Positions 9,125-16,314 of a stretch of 64,000 nucleotides of DNA are shown one piece after another (the first letter of the stretch is position 1; each line of letters starts with the position of its first letter). The notes under the pieces are model-generated. The model searched no databases. It was not told the origin of the DNA and saw nothing but the letters and a program-made list of their open reading frames with translations. The translations under genes and the position numbers were made by a program. Origin of the DNA: Shewanella pealeana ATCC 700345. Its GTDB lineage: Bacteria > Pseudomonadota > Gammaproteobacteria > Enterobacterales > Shewanellaceae. The stretch spans positions 991,001 through 1,055,000 of the forward strand of contig NC_009901.1 of NCBI RefSeq assembly GCF_000018285.1. The letters are read 5' to 3'.

Positions 9125-10849
9125 GTGATCCATAAGATAGTTCGCCGCCCAAGAGTCGATGATAGCCACCTGCCCGATACATTTTCGCCGATTTTAAAAC
9201 AGATCTATGCCAGCCGTGGAGTCAGTGCGTCTGACTGCGAGCTGAGTCTAGCTAAGTTACTCAGGCCCAATACTATGGCAGGGCTTGAGCAGGCTGCCAA
9301 GATAGTTGCTGATGCCATTGAGGCACAAGAAGCAATTCTTATTATGGGTGACTTCGATGCCGATGGCGCGACCTCGACCAGCGTCTGTGTGTTGGCGCTG
9401 CGGATGATGGGCGCACAGAAGGTGGATTACCTTATTCCGAACCGCTTCGATTACGGTTATGGATTAAGCTCTGAGATTGTTGCGGTTGCGGCGAGTAAAA
9501 ATGCCGAGCTGTTGATCACCGTCGACAACGGAATTTCATCCATTGAAGGCGTTGCCGCGGCAAAGGCCTGTGGCATGACGGTGGTGATCACCGACCACCA
9601 TCTACCGGGTCATACCTTGCCGGACGCCGATGCTATCGTTAACCCAAATCAAGATGGCTGCGGCTTTGCTAGTAAGTCGATTGCCGGTGTGGGCGTAGCC
9701 TTCTATCTGATGTCAGCGCTTAGAGCCGAGCTTCGAAGCCGCAACTGGTATCAACTGCAAAACATAGCCGAGCCTAATCTTGCTCAACTACTGGATATTG
9801 TTGCCCTAGGCACAGTTGCCGATGTGGTGTCGCTAGACACCAATAACCGTATCTTAGTGGAAGCGGGTTTACAGCGAGTTAAAGCGGGACGTTGCCGTGT
9901 TGGTATTACCGCCCTATTGGAAATCGCTAAACGTACACCGTCACGCATCGTTGCTTCAGACTTTGGTTTTGCAGTGGGCCCAAGGCTTAACGCCGCAGGT
10001 CGTCTCGATGAGATGGCGTTAGGGGTGGAAACCTTATTGTGTGACGATATCATGCTAGCAAGGCGCATGGCATCAGAGCTCGATGGTCTAAACGCTGAGC
10101 GACGCGACCTTGAAGCCGATATGCAGCAAGAAGCGCTCAAGAGTCTTGAGAGTATCGAGCTCAACGAAGCCGAATTGCCGTGGGGAATTGCAATTTTCCA
10201 AGCCGACTGGCATCAAGGTGTGATTGGGATCTTGGCTTCGCGGATTAAAGACAAGTATCACCGTCCTGTAATCGCCTTTGCCGAAGCGGGTGAGGGCGAA
10301 ATTAAAGGTTCGGCGCGCTCGATTAAAGGTTTGCATATGCGTGACCTATTAGAGCTTATCAACACCCGACACCCTGGGCTTATTTTAAAATTTGGTGGCC
10401 ACGCTATGGCGGCGGGGTTATCTATTCAAGCGGGGCAATTTGCCCAGTTTGCCGATGCCTACGATAAAGCCGTACGTGAAGTGCTAGCGCCTGAATTACT
10501 GACGGGCGAGCTAGTCTCTGATGGTGAGTTGGTACCCGAGCAGTTCAAGCTTGAGCTTGCCAGTGAGCTTAGAGCCGCAGGCCCATGGGGCCAGTCATTC
10601 ACTGAACCCTTATTTGATGGTTACTTTAGGGTGATTCAGCAGCGCATCGTTGGTGAAAAGCACTTAAAATTGATTCTGGAAACGGAGTGCGGCCGAGTGA
10701 TGCTCGATGCCATCGCTTTTAATGTGGATTTGAAGACCTGGCCCGATGCCACGATTCAGTATGCACAGGTGGTGTATAAACTCGATGTGAATGAGTTTAG
10801 AGGCAACGAGAGCTTGCAGCTGATGGTTGAGCAGATTGAGCCTAAATAA
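9125..10849 (+). CDS. recJ: Single-stranded-DNA-specific exonuclease RecJ
   Basis: A 574-residue DHH-family 5'-3' exonuclease for recombination (RecF pathway) and mismatch repair. Motif I is visible as MGDFDADGATS (about residues 75-85), the DHH motif as VITDHHLPG (about 155-165), and the DHHA1 domain by FGGHAMAAGLS near 430. A C-terminal OB-fold region follows. The GTG start is preceded by AAGGG. It completes the xerD-dsbC-recJ cluster. In enterobacteria recJ is followed by prfB and lysS, but here the cluster ends at a terminator and a repeat element. Confidence 0.94.
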   Translation: MIHKIVRRPRVDDSHLPDTFSPILKQIYASRGVSASDCELSLAKLLRPNTMAGLEQAAKIVADAIEAQEAILIMGDFDADGATSTSVCVLALRMMGAQKVDYLIPNRFDYGYGLSSEIVAVAASKNAELLITVDNGISSIEGVAAAKACGMTVVITDHHLPGHTLPDADAIVNPNQDGCGFASKSIAGVGVAFYLMSALRAELRSRNWYQLQNIAEPNLAQLLDIVALGTVADVVSLDTNNRILVEAGLQRVKAGRCRVGITALLEIAKRTPSRIVASDFGFAVGPRLNAAGRLDEMALGVETLLCDDIMLARRMASELDGLNAERRDLEADMQQEALKSLESIELNEAELPWGIAIFQADWHQGVIGILASRIKDKYHRPVIAFAEAGEGEIKGSARSIKGLHMRDLLELINTRHPGLILKFGGHAMAAGLSIQAGQFAQFADAYDKAVREVLAPELLTGELVSDGELVPEQFKLELASELRAAGPWGQSFTEPLFDGYFRVIQQRIVGEKHLKLILETECGRVMLDAIAFNVDLKTWPDATIQYAQVVYKLDVNEFRGNESLQLMVEQIEPK

Positions 10850-10877
10850 GCCTATAGTGGAATGACACCAAGGAAGA

Positions 10878-10903
10878 GGGATGCACTAGTTGCATCCCTT
10901 TTT
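10878..10903 (+). terminator. Terminator after recJ
   Basis: Stem GGGATGCA-ctagt-TGCATCCC followed by five T, 28 bases past the recJ stop. The 458-bp repeat element begins within two bases of its T-tract. Confidence 0.85.
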
Positions 10904-10904
10904 G

Positions 10905-11362
10905 TTTTCAGCCCTAAACCACCTACTTCAGTAGGTGGTTATCATCAATTAGGCTTTGCCTGAAAAACCTTCTATGAATTCCGGGGGTAAGGCTATGTTT
11001 AACGACTTATTCGCACGCCGACTTTTGTTTGAAGATAAAGTGTCCATGGAGGCTCGCTTATCGCATCCCTGCGATACACGGCTTATAAGTTCATTTAAAC
11101 ATAGCTTGTTAGCTCAAGTGATGCATGAGCTTTGCTAATAGTGGGGGGCAAGCTCCTAAATCAGGACCACAAATGTTCCCTACATTTGTTGGCATTTCCG
11201 CCAATCCATGGCAGTCAGTGATTTAGCCCATGCTTTAAAGAAAGGCCTATAGGGATATATTTACGGCGTCTTGCTAACGCACTGTAGGAAAGCTCCCTTT
11301 TAGGGAGTCTGCTTTGTAACACATGGGCAAAGCCACCTTCTTAAGAAGGTGGATTCTTTACT
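10905..11362. mobile_element. 458-bp non-coding repeat element, copy 1 (IS200/IS605-like ends)
   Basis: Nearly identical along its length to 41289-41746. The left part carries the hairpin CCACCTACTTCAGTAGGTGG (10919-10938) and the right end CCACCTTCTTAAGAAGGTGG (11333-11352), followed by GATTCTTTACT. Inside are further inverted repeats, including a long one joining CTATGTTTAA (about 10992) to TTTAAACATAG (about 11095). An apparent 60-codon frame is not conserved in the other copy. Subterminal hairpins without terminal inverted repeats or an obvious target duplication resemble IS200/IS605-family ends recognised by Y1 transposases; that class assignment is inference. No transposase gene is present in the window. 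Confidence 0.75.
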
Positions 11363-11396
11363 AGGTTTACACAAACGGGGAGGCGATGAGCGTTAA

Positions 11397-11876
11397 CTAC
11401 GCAGGTTTTAATGGCAACACCGTGCTGAATTTCAATGACTCCATCGCAAAGGTGGACGTAACATTGGTTAACCCAGCCACTTGATTGACCAAGCGTTTAT
11501 AAAAGTGATCAAATGCAGCCATATCTTCAACTTGTACCCGCATCATATAATCATATTCCCCAGCCATGCGGTAAAATTCCATCACTTCAGGCATGGCATA
11601 AATAGCTTCAATAAATGTCTCATACCAAGCATGGGAGTGATCACAGGTCTTAACCTGCACAAATGCGGTGAAATCGACGCCTATTTTACTGGGATCGAGT
11701 AGGGCTACCCGCTTGTTGATCACGCCTTCTTCTTCTAAACGCTTTAGGCGTTTCCAGCAGGGGGTGGTTGTTAAATTAACGGCTTTAGCTAACTCGTTAA
11801 GCGATAAGGTCACATCGTGCTGCAGCATGGTGAGCAACTGTCGGTCAACTTTATCTAGTTTTACTTTTTCAACCAC
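11397..11876 (-). CDS. decR: Lrp/AsnC-family regulator DecR (cysteine-responsive)
   Basis: A 159-residue Lrp-type protein. An N-terminal winged helix ([42 protein letters not shown], residues 10-52) precedes a RAM effector-binding domain. It matches E. coli DecR (YbaO, also CyuR) as I recall it, including the segments [17 protein letters not shown] and [13 protein letters not shown]. DecR activates the cysteine desulfidase/transporter genes when cysteine accumulates. It starts at GTG 11876 with AAGGAAG upstream. It is divergent from cyuA, and the 218-bp gap holds a spaced inverted repeat GAAGAA...TTCTTC (about 11994-12017) that may be an operator. Confidence 0.85.
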   Translation of the reverse strand: MVEKVKLDKVDRQLLTMLQHDVTLSLNELAKAVNLTTTPCWKRLKRLEEEGVINKRVALLDPSKIGVDFTAFVQVKTCDHSHAWYETFIEAIYAMPEVMEFYRMAGEYDYMMRVQVEDMAAFDHFYKRLVNQVAGLTNVTSTFAMESLKFSTVLPLKPA

Positions 11877-12094
11877 AAGGTTCTTCCTTACAGAGATTAT
11901 CTATTGATTATCTGTTTTTGCTTATTTAAGCGTCTGCATAACTCTCGACTGCATTCTAGTAGAAAATCCTTCTCTTTTATGCCTTGTTTGTAGAAGAAAT
12001 GGAAAAATAATTCTTCAAGTAATCCATTACAATGAAACAAAGATTGCAATGTCTTTATTCCAATTAGTGTCGATTACTAGAAGCGAGTTGAACG

Positions 12095-13396
12095 ATGAAA
12101 CAACACTTATGGCCTTTATTCCTTGAAGCAATTAAACGCGATGTAGTTCCTGCCCTTGGCTGTACCGAGCCCATTTCTGTTGCATTAGCTGCCGCAATTG
12201 CCATTGGTGAGTTAGGGATAAAAAACCAAGCCAGTAACGTCAAAATGGACGTCAGTGTTTCTGCTAATTTAATGAAAAATGGCATGGGCGTTGGTATTCC
12301 TGGCACTGGGATGGTTGGCTTGCCTATTGCTGCTGCAATCGGGGCGGTTGCAGGCGATAGTAATGCGGGTCTTGAGGTGTTAAAAAATCTCACTGATAGC
12401 GACGTTCAAGCGGCTAAATTAATGCTGGATAACGGCCAAGTGACAGTAGGCGTCGCTGATGTGGCTAATGTTTTATACGCCAAAGTGACGGTTTATTATC
12501 AGCAGCAAACGGCGAGCGTCACCATTGCCGATAGCCACACCAAGGTTATCGCGATTGAAAAAAATGGTGAACAATGTTTACCCGCTCCAGAGGTCGAGTC
12601 TGTTAATGACAAAAGTAACAAAGCCAATCCGTTTACTGAGGCAAGACTGCAAGATATTTATGATTTTGCCATGCATGCACCATTGGATGACATAGGTTTT
12701 ATTATGCAATCCAAAAGCCTAAATGATGCCTTATCTATTGAAGGACTCAGTGGTCATTATGGTTTAAAGATTGGTGCGACATTGGTTAAAAACCAAGAGA
12801 AAGGCCTATTATCTGGTGGCTTATTGACTGAAGTACTCGCCCGTACTGCAGGGGCTTCTGATGCACGTATGGATGGCGCCATGATGCCTGCGATGAGTAA
12901 TTCGGGCTCAGGCAACCAAGGTATCGCGGCAACCATGCCTGTCGTTGCTTGTGCTGAGTTTCTTAAATCCAGCGAAACACAAACTATCCGTGCGTTAATG
13001 TTGTCGCATTTAACCGCTATCTACATTAAGAGCTATCAAAACAAGCTCTCAGCCTTATGCGGAGCGACAACGGCAGCTATGGGATCAGCTGCTGGCATTA
13101 CCTATTTGCTAGATGGTGAAATTGAGCAGGTAAGTGCTGCAATTTGTAGCATGATTGGTGATGTTAGTGGCGTTATTTGTGATGGTGCAAAAACAGCTTG
13201 TGCAATGAAAGTGTCTTCATCGGCAGGGGCTGCGGTAAAATCTGCCTTGATGGCCATTGATGGCATTCGAGTTACCGGCACTGAAGGCATTGTTGCTGAT
13301 GATGTTGACCAAACTATCAGTAACCTTGCGACATTAGCTAATGGCGCAATGACACAAACCGATGTGCAGATCTTAGAGATTATGATGCACAAGTAA
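12095..13396 (+). CDS. cyuA: L-cysteine desulfidase CyuA (YhaM, UPF0597)
   Basis: A 433-residue UPF0597 protein, beginning MKQHLWPLFLEAIKRDVVPA with the family's GCTEP motif at residues 22-26. Family members are iron-sulfur enzymes that split L-cysteine into sulfide, ammonia and pyruvate without pyridoxal phosphate. Conserved cysteines toward the C-terminus (for example around AAICSMIGDVSGVICDGAKTAC) are candidate cluster ligands. Position beside decR and cyuP identifies it as the cysteine-catabolic enzyme of this module. In E. coli the transporter and desulfidase genes are adjacent; here about 890 bp separates them. Confidence 0.87.
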   Translation: MKQHLWPLFLEAIKRDVVPALGCTEPISVALAAAIAIGELGIKNQASNVKMDVSVSANLMKNGMGVGIPGTGMVGLPIAAAIGAVAGDSNAGLEVLKNLTDSDVQAAKLMLDNGQVTVGVADVANVLYAKVTVYYQQQTASVTIADSHTKVIAIEKNGEQCLPAPEVESVNDKSNKANPFTEARLQDIYDFAMHAPLDDIGFIMQSKSLNDALSIEGLSGHYGLKIGATLVKNQEKGLLSGGLLTEVLARTAGASDARMDGAMMPAMSNSGSGNQGIAATMPVVACAEFLKSSETQTIRALMLSHLTAIYIKSYQNKLSALCGATTAAMGSAAGITYLLDGEIEQVSAAICSMIGDVSGVICDGAKTACAMKVSSSAGAAVKSALMAIDGIRVTGTEGIVADDVDQTISNLATLANGAMTQTDVQILEIMMHK

Positions 13397-13480
13397 GTAC
13401 AGGCTTTTTGATAAAGCCTAGTAAGAGCTCTATTAAGAGTTCTATTAAGATAGTTTATCAATAAACTAAAGCTTGAACAC

Positions 13481-13539
13481 AAAGCCAAGTCGGTACTCAG
13501 TTAACAGTCACTGTTAATTGAATGTCGATTTGGCTTTTT
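13481..13539 (+). terminator. Branched terminator after cyuA
   Basis: An outer stem AAAGCCAA / TTGGCTTTTT encloses an inner hairpin TTAACAG-tca-CTGTTAA, giving a long branched terminator about 85 bases past the cyuA stop. The 44-bp solo repeat starts right after its T-tract. Confidence 0.65.
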
Positions 13540-13541
13540 AG

Positions 13542-13585
13542 TTTTCAGCCCTACACCAGCTACTTCAGTAGGTGGATCCTTTACT
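13542..13585. repeat. 44-bp solo end of the 458-bp element
   Basis: It begins like the left end of the 458-bp element (TTTTCAGCCCTA, then the CTACTTCAGTAGGTGG hairpin arm) but continues directly into the right-end sequence GATCCTTTACT. The whole interior is missing, as expected if the two similar end hairpins recombined or were joined during excision. Confidence 0.75.
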
Positions 13586-14283
13586 TCTCCCTTCGATAAA
13601 CAATCCTAGAAAGCAATTTCAAGACAGCTAGTTTCAATAAAAAGCTAACCTCAATCATGACTGCTGCACTAGCAAGATTTTCTCTTTTCAGTTTCTAATT
13701 CTAATTCATTCTTGGTCAATGGGATCCTCAGGGCTAAATTGCTCAGTAAGTCAGTATTCCATCAGCGACTGCCTCTACATGTTCTCTCACTTCTAATAGA
13801 ACCGCCAAGTAAACGATACCCGCTTGATTTTTATACTGATTTTAACTGTGTGTGGGCTAGTGATATTGCTCACGCATTGATTTGGTTTAGTTGTGCCTAT
13901 CACTTTAATTCGCAAAATGTGCGCTACACCTCTCACGGCTAAAAAGTGAAGTTGTGAAGTTCGTCTTGTTTTTGCGCGCATGTTAGCAAGCAAGTAATGA
14001 CTAATAAGGTGAAGAGCATCAAACTATTGAGCCGTTAAAAGTGATTAACTCTTGATCTGGATCAGTACGAAAAAACGATGTGAAAAAATCACTGAATTGA
14101 GAGTATGTTTTGCTAAATATACGCCAATAGCTATGAATTTTAATAAAAAATTTCTCTTCATCCTTGAGTATGCTCAGGCCTAGCAAACGCTGTAAAATCA
14201 TGTGTTCTCATAAACATAAACATAACCATAATTATAATTTTTATCATATCAGTGGCTCTAGCCAAATTTAATGGAATTGATAT
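13586..14283. other. Long intergenic region before cyuP
   Basis: About 700 bases with no convincing gene. Short frames on both strands lack ribosome-binding sites and overlap one another. The only recognisable element is an FNR-type palindrome at 14052-14065. The stretch just before cyuP (about 14205-14250) is very AT-rich. Confidence 0.5.
14052..14065. promoter_or_regulatory. FNR/EtrA-like site upstream of cyuP
   Basis: TTGATCTGGATCAG matches the FNR consensus TTGAT-N4-ATCAA at 9 of 10 defined bases. It lies about 220 bases before cyuP. Anaerobic control would fit the known anaerobic role of cysteine desulfidation in enterobacteria. The distance is large unless the transcription start lies well upstream. 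Confidence 0.45.
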
Positions 14284-15612
14284 ATGAGTGAACTAGTTCA
14301 AGGCGCACCTAAGGGTGACACCCAAGCGCAACCTCTACACCAACGCGCCAATATGACCAAAGCCGAATGGCAACAAGCCACTAAGTTCGACAGTGTCGAC
14401 CTTGGTTGGATTGTGATGAGTATTGGTATGGCTATCGGTGCAGGTATTGTATTTTTACCTGTTCAGGTTGGCGTGATGGGACTATGGGTATTTTTGCTGT
14501 CATCCATTATTGGTTACCCAGCAATGTACTTATTTCAAAAGTTATTTATTAACACCTTAGCCGAGTCAAAAAAGTGTACTGATTACCCTGGTGTTATTGA
14601 AAACTACCTCGGAAAAAACTGGGGTATTGCATTAGGTGTGCTTTATTTCTTGATGTTGGTCATTTGGGTGCTGGTTTACTCGTTAGCCGTGACCAATGAC
14701 AGTGCCTCTTACCTGCATTCATTTGGCGTCACTGAGGGCAAGCTTAGTGACAATGTATTCTATGGTTTAGGCTTAATCTGCATATTGGCTTTTATCGGCT
14801 CAAAAGGCGAAAAGCTGCTATTTAAACTGTCTGGTTTTATGGCAGTGACAGTGCTGACGCTGGTGGCAGTAATGGGAGTATTGTTGATGGCGCGCTGGGA
14901 TATGGCGAATATTCCAAGTATGGGTGAGTTTGGCCCAATGCTGAAGAATGCCATTATTACCCTACCATTTACCTTAACCTCGATTCTGTTTATCCAATCG
15001 TTAAGCCCTATGGTTATCTCGTATCGCTCACATGAAAAGTCGATTGAGGTTGCGCGTTTCAAGGCTGAGCGAGCAATGAAAATTGCCTTTGCCATCTTAT
15101 TCGTGGTGGTGTTCTTCTTCGCAGTATCGTTCACCTTTGCCATTAGCCAAGCGCAAGCAACTGAGGCGATGAACCAGAATATCTCTGCACTGGCGATTAT
15201 TGCACAGTACTTCCCTGGCAGCTGGGCGACTATCACCGGTATCGTGATTAACATCTTTGCGGTTGTAACCTCGTTCTTCGGTGTGTTCTTAGCATTCCAA
15301 GAAGCCTGTCGTGGTATTGCAATGAACATACTGCTGCGCAGCCGTAAAGAATCTGATATCAACAAAGAGCTAGTTAATAAACTTATCACCGTCTTCATTA
15401 TCTTACTGGCTTGGTCTGCGATTGCCTTAAATGCACCAATCCTGTCGTTCACATCTATCTGTAGCCCTATCTTCGGTTTAGTGGGCTGTTTAATTCCAGC
15501 TTACTTGGTGTACAAGGTGCCACACTTGAACAAATATAAGGGTTGGGCGACGAATCTGATTATTGTGACGGGTGTTTTGTTGTGTATCTCACCTTTGTTA
15601 GCGTTTATGTAA
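14284..15612 (+). CDS. cyuP: Cysteine/serine permease CyuP (YhaO, HAAAP family)
   Basis: A 442-residue inner-membrane transporter with about eleven hydrophobic segments. It matches E. coli YhaO/CyuP as I recall it over long stretches: an SIGMAIGAGIVFLPVQVG motif in the first membrane helix, SSIIGYPAMYLFQKLFINTL, YLHSFGVTEG, LPFTLTSILFIQSLSPMVIS and APILSFTSICSPIFGLVGC. The family (SdaC/TdcC/MtrB) imports hydroxy or aromatic amino acids with protons or sodium; CyuP is linked to cysteine uptake. With decR and cyuA it forms a cysteine import and breakdown module releasing H2S. No strong terminator follows; an inverted repeat GATTAGC-aatttg-GCTAATC is at 15618-15637. Confidence 0.87.
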   Translation: MSELVQGAPKGDTQAQPLHQRANMTKAEWQQATKFDSVDLGWIVMSIGMAIGAGIVFLPVQVGVMGLWVFLLSSIIGYPAMYLFQKLFINTLAESKKCTDYPGVIENYLGKNWGIALGVLYFLMLVIWVLVYSLAVTNDSASYLHSFGVTEGKLSDNVFYGLGLICILAFIGSKGEKLLFKLSGFMAVTVLTLVAVMGVLLMARWDMANIPSMGEFGPMLKNAIITLPFTLTSILFIQSLSPMVISYRSHEKSIEVARFKAERAMKIAFAILFVVVFFFAVSFTFAISQAQATEAMNQNISALAIIAQYFPGSWATITGIVINIFAVVTSFFGVFLAFQEACRGIAMNILLRSRKESDINKELVNKLITVFIILLAWSAIALNAPILSFTSICSPIFGLVGCLIPAYLVYKVPHLNKYKGWATNLIIVTGVLLCISPLLAFM

Positions 15613-15654
15613 TTGCTGATTAGCAATTTGGCTAATCAAGCTGGCGCTTGGGCT

Positions 15655-16094
15655 TTAGTAATCAAACTTCGTTTGATGAAAGTGATTAAGTTAGACTGCG
15701 TCTAACAATTAAAGTCGTGGGATTCCATCCCACATTAGCTAATCAAACTTCGTTTGATGAAAGGTCGTGGCGCTTCGCCCCACATGTGGGGCATCAGGCA
15801 GCGCCTGACCAACGCTTTACTGCTATAGACAATCAAGCTGCGCTTGATAAACGTCGTGAGCTTCCAGCTCACACTCGGGCAAGAAGGGGACAACAGCTTC
15901 CCCCTCTTGCATCTCCCCAGCCGCCCCGGCGAAGTTACATGCGTTGGGTGCGAGCCTCATACTTATGGATAAATTACTAACGCTTCCGATGGGGCGTCCT
16001 GCCCCGCGAAAGCTAGCCAGACATCCATGTCTGGGCTCACGAAATTTATTCCAACGTATTTCGGCAACTTCGATGGGGAATCGGTGTTTTCTGT
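15655..16094 (+). repeat. Hairpin-rich repeat, left copy
   Basis: About 440 bases made almost entirely of short hairpins with 3-5 nt loops. Examples are ATCAAAC-ttc-GTTTGAT (twice), GTTAGAC-tgc-GTCTAAC, GTGGGAT-tcc-ATCCCAC, TCAGGC-agc-GCCTGA, ATCAAGC-tgc-GCTTGAT and GTGAGCT-tcc-AGCTCAC, then larger ones at 15879-15910 and 16015-16037. It ends in a conserved tail whose last bases are GGTGTTTTCTGT. A diverged copy lies in inverted orientation at 18321-18680. It contains no plausible gene. Confidence 0.8.
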
Positions 16095-16272
16095 GTGATC
16101 GGCTATGAACGTTACTGCTTTGTAGTGATAAAAACGAGACTAACCGTTGGTGTTTTGTGGAACTACAGTGTTTCATAATCTTCTGTCAATTTTAGTACTA
16201 CTCATTAAAACAATAGGTTACATTGGGTATTCTGAATGTTATCGAGACGCACAGATAATATTTAAAGATGCA

Positions 16273-16297
16273 GCACAGATAACAACGTTATCTGTGC
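16273..16297. repeat. Perfect 11-bp-arm palindrome before the gene cassette
   Basis: Arms GCACAGATAAC and GTTATCTGTGC with loop AAC. A second inverted repeat, CAGCT-atttaata-AGCTG, follows directly and reaches the cassette's 5' junction at 16314. It could be part of an insertion site for the cassette or a terminator without a T-tract. It does not fold as a standard attC. Confidence 0.6.
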
Positions 16298-16314
16298 AGC
16301 TATTTAATAAGCTG

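Noticed and set aside
10956..11138. 60-codon open frame inside the first 458-bp element
   Set aside because: The second copy has an in-frame TAA and frame-shifting differences, and there is no ribosome-binding site. The element appears non-coding.
13712..13993. Short frames on both strands between cyuA and cyuP
   Set aside because: They overlap each other, lack ribosome-binding sites and show no recognisable domain.
14019..14201. 60-codon minus-strand frame before cyuP
   Set aside because: It overlaps the FNR-like site and the expected promoter region, is AT-rich by chance and has no ribosome-binding site.
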